A stretch of 7,599 bases of DNA from an uncultured Collinsella sp. (GCA_902489515.1 CABUAL010000084.1:1-7599); one strand, 5' to 3'. Positions 1-5,308 are shown, counted from the first letter of the stretch. Notes: a model not told the origin generated them from the sequence alone. Numbers and translations are program-made.

Positions 1-11
1 AGTAGCGATAG

Positions 12-347
12 CCCTCGACGCCCAACGGCGGAGCCAAGGACGAGGTCATGGAGCTCATCCACGCCGCCAACCACTACATCGAGGACTCCGAGCCTTGGGC
101 ACTTGCCAAGGACGAGGCCAAGGCTGACGAGCTGGCGTTTGTGATCTACAACCTGCTCGAGGCCATCCGCATTGCCGCTCACCTGCTGATGCCGCTCATG
201 CCCCAGACTTCTGCCGAGGCTCTGCGCCGCCTGTCCTGCGAGGACGAGGCCGCGAGCGACGACCTCAAGGGCATTTGCGCTTGGGGCCTGCTTGCTGGTG
301 GTCAGCCCGTCGAGAAGGGCGATCCGCTGTTCCCGCGTCTGGCGTAG
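12..347 (+). CDS. metG: Methionyl-tRNA synthetase, C-terminal fragment
   Basis: This is the last ~105 residues of a class I methionyl-tRNA synthetase, the cytoplasmic enzyme that charges tRNA-Met. What is visible is the C-terminal anticodon-binding helical bundle. The segment ANHYIEDSEPWALAKDE is the typical MetG helix, followed by the hydrophobic LLEAIRIAAHLLMPLMPQTSAEA and the short GDPLFPRL tail that ends bacterial MetG proteins lacking the extra C-terminal tRNA-binding domain. The HIGH and KMSKS catalytic parts lie upstream of the window. The frame is open only back to an in-frame TAG at 9-11. Frame 2 over bases 2-22 reads VAIALDA, which joins well to NGGAKDEVMEL if one C near 21-23 is dropped, so the start of the window probably holds a sequence error or assembly edge. 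The ATG at 48 is internal. A terminator follows, so metG is transcriptionally separate from rsmA. Confidence 0.9.
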   Translation, partial: PSTPNGGAKDEVMELIHAANHYIEDSEPWALAKDEAKADELAFVIYNLLEAIRIAAHLLMPLMPQTSAEALRRLSCEDEAASDDLKGICAWGLLAGGQPVEKGDPLFPRLA

Positions 348-390
348 AGACCGCGCGAGCGCCATATCGGCAATTTGCTGTTTAGCTGTA

Positions 391-425
391 AGGGCATGGC
401 CGCCACGGTCCATGCCCTTTTGTTT
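391..425 (+). terminator. Intrinsic terminator after metG
   Basis: A 9-bp perfect stem, AGGGCATGG (391-399) with CCATGCCCT (410-418), encloses a 10-base loop and runs into TTTTGTTT. It lies 44 bases after the metG stop codon and ahead of rsmA. Confidence 0.85.
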
Positions 426-457
426 CAAGACGCCGCCATCATGCTAAGGAGGCAACC

Positions 458-1318
458 ATGACAACTTCGCCTTTGGCAAACCCCACGGCCACCAGGGAGC
501 TGCTAGAGGAGTTTGGCCTTGCGACTAAGCATCGCCTGGGCCAGAACTTTCTAATCGACAATCATGTGATCGAGCGTATCTGCGAGCTTTCCGAGCTTGC
601 AGGTGACGAGCGCGTACTCGAGGTGGGTCCGGGTTGCGGTACGTTGACACTTGCGTTGCTGCAGGAAGCGGCGTGCGTCACGTCGATTGAGGCAGATCCC
701 GAGCTCGAGCCGGTGCTCGATGCTCACGCCGCCGACTACGCCAACTTCCACTTTATCATGGGCGACGCGCTTAAGGTGACGACGGAGCAGATTGAGCAGG
801 TTGCGGGCGGTAAGCCGACGGTGTTTGTCGCGAATCTGCCCTACAACGTGGCGGCGACGATCATCCTTCAGTTCTTCCAGACGATGCCCGCGCTTAAGCG
901 CGCTGTCGTCATGGTTCAAAAGGAGGTTGCCGATCGCATTGCCGCAACGCCCGGTAACAAGACCTATGGCGGATACACGGCAAAACTCGGCCTGTACGCG
1001 CAGGTGACGGGTCGCTTTGAGGTGCCGCCGCGTTGCTTTATGCCGGCGCCGCACGTGGACTCGGCCGTCGTGCGTATCGACCGTGTTGACGGCGTGGTGC
1101 CCGAAGGACTCGATCGCGAATTTGTGGCCCGCGTGATTGATGCTGCATTTGCTCAGCGTCGCAAGACCATCCGCAATTCCATGAGCGCCAACGGTTTTGC
1201 CAAGGACGTGCTCGATGCCGCTTTTGAGGTTTGCGGTATCGCACCCACCACGCGCGCCGAGACGCTCGATGTTGCCGACTTTGTCCGTCTGGCCCGGGAG
1301 CTAATCCATGACGCCTAA
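458..1318 (+). CDS. rsmA: 16S rRNA (adenine1518/1519-N6)-dimethyltransferase
   Basis: RsmA (KsgA) uses S-adenosylmethionine to dimethylate two adjacent adenines in the 3' terminal hairpin of 16S rRNA, a late 30S maturation step. The 286 residues match the family's usual length. Visible signatures are GQNFLID (28-34), the SAM-binding motif I LEVGPGCGTLT (54-64), an acidic ribose-binding residue E78, GDAL (102-105), the catalytic motif IV NLPYN (126-130) and the family block PPRCFMPAPHVDSAV (190-204). The C-terminal RRKTIRNS segment belongs to the small helical rRNA-binding domain. The start at 458 is fixed by a perfect AAGGAGG (446-452) five bases upstream. No convincing promoter box is visible in the short gap after the metG terminator. 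The gene overlaps tatD by 11 bp, so the two are very likely co-transcribed; metG, tatD and rsmA neighbour each other in many bacteria. Confidence 0.97.
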   Translation: MTTSPLANPTATRELLEEFGLATKHRLGQNFLIDNHVIERICELSELAGDERVLEVGPGCGTLTLALLQEAACVTSIEADPELEPVLDAHAADYANFHFIMGDALKVTTEQIEQVAGGKPTVFVANLPYNVAATIILQFFQTMPALKRAVVMVQKEVADRIAATPGNKTYGGYTAKLGLYAQVTGRFEVPPRCFMPAPHVDSAVVRIDRVDGVVPEGLDREFVARVIDAAFAQRRKTIRNSMSANGFAKDVLDAAFEVCGIAPTTRAETLDVADFVRLARELIHDA

Positions 1319-2225
1319 TGCCGAACGCGTGACGTTTACCAAGAAAAAGAAGACGGTTGCTTGTCCCGTGCCCTTGGCGCCGCTTGCCGACACGCATGCA
1401 CATCTGCTTTCGTTTTGGGGCAAGGATGTGCCCGAGACGCTCGTGCGCGCCAAAGCCGCGGGCGTCGACCTGTTGGTGACGATGTTCGACCCCATTGCTG
1501 ACAAGCGCAGCGTGGCGGACTATAGCGACTGGCTGGTGCGCGAGATTCTTCCGATGCAGGATATCCCGCAGATCAAGTATCTTGCCGGCGTGCATCCGTA
1601 TGGCGCGCCGGACTATACCGACGACGTTCATGCACAGGTCGTTGCGGCACTTGATGACCCCTTATGCGCCGGTATTGGCGAAATCGGCCTGGACTACCAC
1701 ATGGACTATGACGACGATATCGCGCCGGCACCCCATAACGTGCAGATTGATTGCATGGCGCGCCAGCTCGAGCTTGCCGTGCGCCGCAATGTGCCGGTGG
1801 AGCTGCACCTGCGTCACGAGGACTCGGATGGGGAGCGCACCTCGCACGTTGATGCGTACAACGTACTGCGCGAGGTGGGTGTGCCCCAGGCTGGTTGTGT
1901 GCTGCACTGTTTTGGCGAGGACCGCGCCACGATGGAGCGCTTTGTGGATTTGGGCTGCTATATCGCCTATGGCGGTGCGGCCACCTTTAAGCGCAACGAC
2001 GATGTGCGCGAGGCATTTGCGGCAACTCCACTCGATCGAATTTTGTTCGAGACGGATTGCCCGTATATGGCTCCGGAGCCCATCCGCGGTCTTGAATGCG
2101 AGCCCGCAATGATCTCCATTACGGCAAACACGCTGGTCAACGACCGTGTCGATCGCACGGGTGAGGACGCCGAAACAATCGTGCAAGCCGCTTGGGAGAA
2201 TGCCTGCAAACTTTTTCAAAAATAG
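1308..2225 (+). CDS. tatD: TatD family metal-dependent hydrolase (DNase)
   Basis: This is a TIM-barrel amidohydrolase-type protein of the TatD family. Characterised members are metal-dependent 3'-5' DNases linked to DNA repair and fragmentation. The metal ligands can be placed: H30 and H32 in ADTHAHL, E125 in GIGEIGLDYH, H167 in VELHLRHE, H200 in VLHCF, and D250 in LFETDCPYMAPEP. All expected residues are present, so the enzyme looks intact. At 305 residues it is longer than the usual ~260. The surplus is a basic N-terminal lead of about 22 residues containing FTKKKKT, and an acidic DYDDDIAPAPH insertion after the E125 motif. The ATG at 1308 lies inside the rsmA 3' end with GGGAG seven bases upstream, which indicates translational coupling. 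No terminator separates it from the tRNA-Leu promoter that starts four bases after its stop. The exact nucleic-acid substrate is not readable from sequence. Confidence 0.93.
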   Translation: MTPNAERVTFTKKKKTVACPVPLAPLADTHAHLLSFWGKDVPETLVRAKAAGVDLLVTMFDPIADKRSVADYSDWLVREILPMQDIPQIKYLAGVHPYGAPDYTDDVHAQVVAALDDPLCAGIGEIGLDYHMDYDDDIAPAPHNVQIDCMARQLELAVRRNVPVELHLRHEDSDGERTSHVDAYNVLREVGVPQAGCVLHCFGEDRATMERFVDLGCYIAYGGAATFKRNDDVREAFAATPLDRILFETDCPYMAPEPIRGLECEPAMISITANTLVNDRVDRTGEDAETIVQAAWENACKLFQK

Positions 2226-2228
2226 TTC

Positions 2229-2257
2229 TTGCGTTCGTGGTGGCGCTCCGTTATTCT
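2229..2257 (+). promoter_or_regulatory. Promoter of tRNA-Leu
   Basis: A -35 box TTGCGT (2229-2234) and a -10 box TATTCT (2252-2257) are separated by 17 bases, which predicts a start about six bases before the mature tRNA. The -35 box begins almost directly after the tatD stop codon. Confidence 0.7.
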
Positions 2258-2268
2258 AATTCCTGCAC

Positions 2269-2355
2269 GCGGGCGTGGCGGAATTGGCAGACGCGTACGG
2301 TTCAGGTCCGTATGGGGGCAACCCCATGAAGGTTCAAGTCCTTTCGCCCGCACCA
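2269..2355 (+). tRNA. tRNA-Leu(CAG)
   Basis: An 87-base class II tRNA with a long variable arm. The acceptor GCGGGCG (2269-2275) pairs fully with CGCCCGC (2345-2351), followed by discriminator A and an encoded CCA. The anticodon stem TACGG/CCGTA encloses the loop TTCAGGT, giving anticodon CAG, which reads CUG leucine codons. The variable arm contains TGGGG/CCCCA, and the T-loop is TTCAAGT. It has its own promoter and terminator. Its last 18 bases recur at 2530-2547. Confidence 0.97.
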
Positions 2356-2401
2356 TTAAATGAAAGAGCTCCCAGCAATGGGAGCTTTTTTGTTATGGGC
2401 C
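2338..2401 (+). repeat. Direct repeat, copy 1 (tRNA-Leu tail plus terminator)
   Basis: These 64 bases begin in the T-arm of tRNA-Leu, cover the 3' acceptor strand, CCA and the downstream terminator, and end at GGGCC. They recur at 2530-2592 with two substitutions just after CCA and one base missing from the T-run. The copies start 192 bp apart. Duplication of a tRNA 3' end is typical of integrase attachment sites or of tandem tRNA duplication followed by decay. Confidence 0.9.
2363..2394 (+). terminator. Intrinsic terminator after tRNA-Leu
   Basis: An 8-bp perfect stem, AGCTCCCA (2367-2374) with TGGGAGCT (2379-2386), is closed by a GCAA tetraloop and runs into six T residues. Upstream A residues can extend the stem, so it may also work on the minus strand. 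Confidence 0.92.
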
Positions 2402-2421
2402 CATCACAGGGACTTGAACCT
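2396..2421 (-). repeat. Inverted T-arm copy, tRNA 3'-end mimic (Leu)
   Basis: Plus-strand 2410-2421 is the exact reverse complement of tRNA-Leu 2330-2341 (12 bases across the T-loop). Read on the minus strand, the T-loop TTCAAGT is followed by 5+7+1 bases and then CCA (2396-2398), the spacing of a genuine tRNA 3' end. No matching 5' acceptor strand is found, so it is not a whole tRNA. CACAGG (2405-2410) and CCTGTG (2419-2424) also form a local hairpin here. Confidence 0.6.
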
Positions 2422-2529
2422 GTGAAGGAGCGAGCGTAAAGAAAACGCGGAGCGTTTTTAGCGAGCTGGCGAGGACGCCGGCAGGCGAAAGGAGAAGCCG
2501 GTGCGGATCCGCGAAGCGGATACGCGGAC
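2402..2529. other. Hairpin-rich non-coding spacer between direct repeats
   Basis: This 128-bp stretch separates the two tail copies, within the roughly 308 bases without a protein gene from 2356 to 2663. It contains CACAGG/CCTGTG (2405-2424), AAAACGC with GGA loop and GCGTTTT (2442-2458, followed by further T), and ATCCGC-GAA-GCGGAT (2507-2521). The last sits inside an outer pairing of GGCGAAAGGA (2484-2493) with TCCTTTCGCC (2531-2540) from the second repeat copy. No coding potential is supported. GCGAGC/GGAGCG-type motifs recur inside it. It could be a decayed tRNA body, a trimmed integration scar or a structured repeat element. Confidence 0.65.
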
Positions 2530-2547
2530 GTCCTTTCGCCCGCACCA
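2461..2547 (+). pseudogene. Possible decayed second tRNA-Leu copy
   Basis: Counting back 87 bases (the tRNA-Leu length) from the repeated CCA at 2545-2547 lands on GCGAGC at 2461, against GCGGGC in the intact gene. Short islands TGGCG and GGCAG then fall at nearly the same places as in tRNA-Leu, and the last 18 bases are identical. The acceptor would pair at 5 of 7 positions. There is no credible anticodon arm or matching T-arm 5' strand. Only the 18-base tail is certain; the rest of the match may be chance in GC-rich sequence. Confidence 0.3.
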
Positions 2548-2592
2548 TTGATTGAAAGAGCTCCCAGCAATGGGAGCTTTTTGTTATGGGCC
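2530..2592 (+). repeat. Direct repeat, copy 2
   Basis: This is the second copy of the tRNA-Leu tail plus terminator: 63 bases against 64, with the CCA at 2545-2547. Its upstream half can pair with 2484-2493. The downstream boundary falls just before the leader of the SPFH gene. Confidence 0.9.
2555..2585 (+). terminator. Second copy of the tRNA-Leu terminator
   Basis: The stem AGCTCCCA (2559-2566) with TGGGAGCT (2571-2578), GCAA loop and five T residues repeats the terminator at 2363-2394. It insulates the SPFH gene from upstream transcription a second time. Confidence 0.85.
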
Positions 2593-2663
2593 TCTTGTTG
2601 ATGTCACGTTGCTGCTTCGTGCGGGTATCCTAGTGCCAACGTGTGCCTATCAGAGGAGAGACC

Positions 2664-3602
2664 ATGCTGTTGTCCGGTATCATCGCCGCCCTTACCAGCC
2701 TTTTGATTCCCATCATCATTTTGTTGTTACTGCTTCCCAACGCCTGCTATGTCGTTGAACAGCAGCATGCCGTGATCATCGAGCGTCTGGGCAAGTTTAA
2801 CCGCATCGTCAACGCGGGCTTCCACATGAAGGTGCCCGTGATCGACCGCAAGGCCGCCACGGTGAGTCTGCGCACCATGAAAAACGGTTTTGGCATCGAC
2901 GTTAAGACCCAGGACAACGTGACCATCGGCCTTGAGGTCTCTGCTCAGTACCACGTGAGCTATGACATGGGCGCCGGCCCGGCAGATTCGGGTATCTACA
3001 AGAGCTACTACATGCTGCAGGAGCCCGTCGACCAGATGCGTGACTTCATCACCGACGCCCTGCGCTCTTCGATTCCCGTCTACACACTCGACGAGGTCTT
3101 TGCCAAGAAGGATGACATCGCCAAGGATGTCAACGCTACCGTTTCCGAGCAGATGGCCGCCTACGGCTTCACCCTCGTGTCGACGCTCATCACCAAAATC
3201 GCACTGCCGACCGAGGTCGAGAACTCCATGAACGACATCAACGCCGCCCAGCGCAAGCGCGCTGCGGCACAGGAGCTCGCCGAGGCCGACCGCATCAAGC
3301 GCGTCACCGAGGCGACCGCCGAGGCCGAGGCTATGGAAAAGGCGGGCGAGGGCATCGCCAACCAGCGCAAGGCCATCGCACTGGGTATCAAAGATTCGCT
3401 CGAGATCATCCAGGAGACGGGTGTCGGCAATGACGAGGCCAACCAACTGTTCATGTTTACGCAGTGGTCCGAGATGATGACGGAGTTTGCTCGCACGGGT
3501 AAAACCTCGACGGTCGTGCTGCCGAGCGACTTCTCGCAGTCGGCCTCTATGTTCGAGCAGATGCTGACCGCCGGCAAAGTTCAAAACGATTCGAAGGAGT
3601 AG
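2664..3602 (+). CDS. SPFH/Band 7 (stomatin-like, HIR-type) membrane protein
   Basis: A 312-residue SPFH-domain protein. Residues 5-26 form a hydrophobic N-terminal membrane anchor, followed by the SPFH/Band 7 domain (about 28-190) with YVVEQQHAVIIERLGKF at its front. An Ala/Glu-rich helical, probably coiled-coil segment (about 192-235, QRKRAAAQELAEADRIKR) follows, then a short C-terminal region with TQWSEMMTEF. Members oligomerise on membranes and organise microdomains or control proteases. From memory, the layout and phrases such as DEVF..K..IAK, AYGF..V.TLI, NDINAAQRKRAAA and GIA.QRKAI resemble the HIR (hypersensitive-induced-reaction) branch more than HflC or flotillin. ATG 2664 is chosen over the in-frame GTG at 2643 because GAGGAG (2653-2658) sits five bases upstream and the membrane segment then starts the protein. 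No NfeD partner is present. rlmH follows after six bases, so they form an operon. The cellular role is unknown. Confidence 0.88.
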   Translation: MLLSGIIAALTSLLIPIIILLLLLPNACYVVEQQHAVIIERLGKFNRIVNAGFHMKVPVIDRKAATVSLRTMKNGFGIDVKTQDNVTIGLEVSAQYHVSYDMGAGPADSGIYKSYYMLQEPVDQMRDFITDALRSSIPVYTLDEVFAKKDDIAKDVNATVSEQMAAYGFTLVSTLITKIALPTEVENSMNDINAAQRKRAAAQELAEADRIKRVTEATAEAEAMEKAGEGIANQRKAIALGIKDSLEIIQETGVGNDEANQLFMFTQWSEMMTEFARTGKTSTVVLPSDFSQSASMFEQMLTAGKVQNDSKE

Positions 3603-3608
3603 ACGCGC

Positions 3609-4079
3609 GTGAAATACACCGTCGTTTGCGTCGGTAAGCTCAAGGAGCGCTTTTGGAAGGACGCGTGCGCTGAGTACACCAAGCGCCTAGGTGCCTATGC
3701 CAAGGTCGATATCCGCGAGGTGGCCGATATCGACCCGTCCAAGGCGGGCGGTGTGGATGCCGCACGTGACAAGGAGGGGGCGGCGATTCTTGCTGCCCTG
3801 CCGTCTCGAGCGCATGTGATCCTGCTGGCTATCGAGGGCAAGGAGCGTTCGAGTGAGGAGCTCTCGGCGCGGCTCGACGATCTTATGCTGCGAGGCAACA
3901 GCGACATCGCCTTTGTGATTGGCGGATCGGACGGCGTGAGTGATGAGGTGCGCGCCCGCGCCGACGAGATGCTCAGCTTTGGACGCATTACCTTGCCGCA
4001 TAACCTGGCACGCGTGGTGCTGCTGGAGCAGATCTACCGTGCCTGCAAGATCAGTCGTGGCGAGCCGTATCACAAATAG
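3609..4079 (+). CDS. rlmH: 23S rRNA (pseudouridine1915-N3)-methyltransferase
   Basis: RlmH is a small SPOUT-class methyltransferase that uses SAM to methylate pseudouridine 1915 in helix 69 of 23S rRNA, on assembled 70S ribosomes. The 156 residues match the family length. Visible hallmarks are KYTVVCVGKLKE at the N-terminus, HVILLAIEGKERSSEE (69-84), the SAM-knot glycine loop FVIGGSDGVS (102-111), LPHNLARVVLLEQIYRA (129-145) and the C-terminal PYHK, whose Tyr-His pair is characteristic of the family. The start is a GTG; AAGGAG (3594-3599) overlaps the end of the SPFH gene nine bases upstream, which supports coupling to that gene. It is the second gene of a two-gene unit; proC follows after 73 bases with its own ribosome site, and no terminator is visible between them. 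Confidence 0.95.
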   Translation: MKYTVVCVGKLKERFWKDACAEYTKRLGAYAKVDIREVADIDPSKAGGVDAARDKEGAAILAALPSRAHVILLAIEGKERSSEELSARLDDLMLRGNSDIAFVIGGSDGVSDEVRARADEMLSFGRITLPHNLARVVLLEQIYRACKISRGEPYHK

Positions 4080-4152
4080 GTCGGCAATACGAAACAATGG
4101 CGTGGGACAATACCTTTCGTTTTGAGGAATGTGTCTGAAAGGACTATGAGAT

Positions 4153-4923
4153 ATGAAGATTGGATTTGTCGGTTTTGGCAATATGGCGAGCGCTATGGCC
4201 GATGGCTGGATCGCTGCCGGTGTAGCTGCGAGCGACATGTGCGCCTGCGCGGGAGCCTTCTCGGCACTGGTTGAGCGCTGCGAGGCGCGCGGCATGGCCG
4301 CCTGCCACGATGCCGCCGAGGTTGTCGCCGCATCCGATATCGTGGTCGCTGCGGTCAAACCGTATATGATCGAGAAGATATTCGCCCCGCTCAAGGATGC
4401 TCTTGCCAAAAAGGTCGTTCTGTCGGTTGCCTGGACCTGGGACAGTGCCAAGTGGGAGCAGGTCCTGCCGGGCGTCGCGCATATCTCGACGGTGCCCAAC
4501 ACGCCGGTTTCGGTGGGCGAGGGCGTCATCGCTTGCGAGAAGGCTTCCACGCTTAGTGATGAGCAGAGCGCAGTGGTGCTTGATCTGCTTGGCAAGCTCG
4601 GTGCGGTGGTCGAGCTCGATACGAGCCTGCTGTTCGTGGGCGGCACGGTGGGTGGTTGCGCTCCGGCATTTGTCGCTATGGCAATCGAGGCCCTGGGCGA
4701 TGCGGCGGTCAAGCACGGTATCCCGCGTGCCGATGCCTATCGCATTGTGAGCCAGATGGTGCTAGGTACGGCAAAGTTGCAGCTTTCAACTGGTCAGCAT
4801 CCTGCGGCGATGAAGGATGCCGTATGCTCGCCCGGTGGTGCCACCATCAAGGGCGTCGTTGCACTCGAGGACGCCGGCATGCGCAGCGCCCTGGTCAAGG
4901 CAATTGACGCAACTCTCCAGTAA
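4153..4923 (+). CDS. proC: Pyrroline-5-carboxylate reductase
   Basis: ProC reduces 1-pyrroline-5-carboxylate to proline with NAD(P)H, the last step of proline synthesis in the cytoplasm. At 256 residues it is slightly shorter than the common ~265-275. The N-terminal Rossmann fold begins MKIGFVGFGNMASAM (Gly4, Gly7, Gly9 loop). AVKP (67-70) and STVPNTPVSVGEG (112-124) are family landmarks. The C-terminal dimer and active-site domain carries SPGGATIKGVVALEDAGMR (226-244). Two segments look divergent: SVAWTWD (91-97), where many homologues have SxxAG, and VGGCAPAF (166-173) in place of the usual SGPAY block. ATG 4153 is supported by AAAGGA nine bases upstream; the ATG at 4146 is out of frame. 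Transcription may continue from rlmH or start in the 73-base gap, where no strong promoter is seen. A terminator-like hairpin begins directly after the stop. Confidence 0.9.
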   Translation: MKIGFVGFGNMASAMADGWIAAGVAASDMCACAGAFSALVERCEARGMAACHDAAEVVAASDIVVAAVKPYMIEKIFAPLKDALAKKVVLSVAWTWDSAKWEQVLPGVAHISTVPNTPVSVGEGVIACEKASTLSDEQSAVVLDLLGKLGAVVELDTSLLFVGGTVGGCAPAFVAMAIEALGDAAVKHGIPRADAYRIVSQMVLGTAKLQLSTGQHPAAMKDAVCSPGGATIKGVVALEDAGMRSALVKAIDATLQ

Positions 4924-4963
4924 AACCTGCCATTTAGGGACAGGTTTATTTTGGCAGGTTTTT
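4924..4963 (+). terminator. Intrinsic terminator after proC
   Basis: AACCTGCCA (4924-4932) pairs perfectly with TGGCAGGTT (4952-4960) around a 19-base loop and runs into TTTTT. A shorter alternative, AACCTG with CAGGTT (4941-4946) followed by TATTTT, uses the same left arm. It starts one base after the proC stop codon. Confidence 0.75.
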
Positions 4964-4988
4964 CCTGCGGTTTTGTCGTATGTGCGGA

Positions 4989-5029
4989 AAGCGCCCCGCA
5001 ACCGGATCGTTACCGGTTGCGGGGCGCTT
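4989..5029. other. Perfect 17-bp GC-rich hairpin
   Basis: The 17 bases at 4989-5005 (AAGCGCCCCGCAACCGG) are the exact reverse complement of 5013-5029, with a 7-base loop ATCGTTA. There is no T-run on either side, so it is not a standard intrinsic terminator. It may block convergent transcripts or protect 3' ends. Confidence 0.85.
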
Positions 5030-5051
5030 GCGTTTGCCCAGATAAAACCGA

Positions 5052-5082
5052 CCAAAATAAACCTGTCCCTTTTTGGCAGGTT
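5052..5082 (-). terminator. Terminator-like hairpin after the small membrane protein
   Basis: On the minus strand AACCTG (5082-5077) pairs with CAGGTT (5065-5060) around an 11-base loop and is followed by TATTTT. It mirrors the arm after proC and overlaps the stop codon of the minus-strand gene. Confidence 0.5.
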
Positions 5083-5254
5083 AGTCCCAGAAGCTGTCTT
5101 CCTCATCCTCGGACTTGGGTCCGCGGTCGACGTACATCTTATGGGTACGCTTCTCCATTACAAAGGCAAGAATCGCAAATAACAGGATGCCGCCGGCGAA
5201 AAGGATGGCAAAACCGGTGCGGGTGCCAAACAAAAAGGAAAAAACTGCGTCCAT
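5081..5254 (-). CDS. Small single-pass membrane protein, 57 residues
   Basis: A short minus-strand gene encodes MDAVFSFLFGTRTGFAILFA..., with one hydrophobic segment at about residues 14-33 (GFAILFAGGILLFAILAFV). A basic stretch MEKRTHKM follows, and then a strongly acidic tail with SEDEEDSFWD at the C-terminus. The basic residues just after the membrane segment suggest the tail lies in the cytoplasm. GAAGG (plus 5261-5265) lies six bases before the ATG, a reasonable ribosome site. Membrane-then-charged-tail composition is unlikely for a chance frame. It converges on proC and diverges from serS. I do not recognise a family; it could be a small regulator or accessory subunit of a membrane complex. 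Function unknown. Confidence 0.7.
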   Translation of the reverse strand: MDAVFSFLFGTRTGFAILFAGGILLFAILAFVMEKRTHKMYVDRGPKSEDEEDSFWD

Positions 5255-5278
5255 TGGGTGCCTTCTTGCGTAGTTGAG

Positions 5279-5308
5279 TTGGGTCGTAAACGCTCATAAG
5301 TATATACT
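5279..5308 (+). promoter_or_regulatory. Probable serS promoter, overlapping divergent promoter
   Basis: TTGGGT (5279-5284) and TATACT (5303-5308) are 18 bases apart, predicting a start near 5315. The -10 lies in the palindrome AAGTATATACTT (5298-5309), so TATACT is present on the minus strand too; there TTGTAC (5325-5320) lies 15 bases from it. The two promoters would share one melting region. Confidence 0.5.

Larger units (their letters stand above)
4924..5082. repeat. Composite inverted repeat between convergent genes
   Basis: Left arm 4924-4954 and right arm 5052-5082 are inverted copies of 31 bases: nine matched, three mismatched (T:T), then 19 matched (AGGGACAGGTTTATTTTGG at 4936-4954). 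Each arm is itself a terminator-like hairpin reading inward, for proC on the plus strand and for the small membrane protein on the minus strand. The right arm ends inside that protein's stop codon. The arms enclose a separate perfect hairpin at 4989-5029. No transposase or convincing target-site duplication is visible. Confidence 0.8.

Noticed and set aside
2396..2482. Complete minus-strand tRNA behind tRNA-Leu
   Set aside because: T-loop and CCA spacing fit, but there is no 5' acceptor strand complementary to TGATGGG and no anticodon arm; the T-stem pairs poorly without a bulge.
2334..2570. 78-codon minus-strand frame with a repeated LGALS-NGAGERT block
   Set aside because: The repeat in the peptide is simply the translated tRNA tail and terminator direct repeat; it covers a tRNA gene and has no ribosome site.
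2338..2592. Intact integrated element bounded by att sites
   Set aside because: The space between the repeats is 128 bp with no integrase or any gene; at most it is a scar.
2643..2663. In-frame GTG start seven codons upstream for the SPFH gene
   Set aside because: The ribosome site GAGGAG lies downstream of it and correctly precedes ATG 2664.
3687..4712. Long minus-strand frame across rlmH and proC
   Set aside because: It spans two well-identified genes and the gap between them, with a Ser/Ala/Thr-rich product typical of antisense frames.
4924..5082. Insertion sequence
   Set aside because: No transposase gene and no convincing target duplication; the arms are better explained as facing terminators or a non-autonomous repeat.
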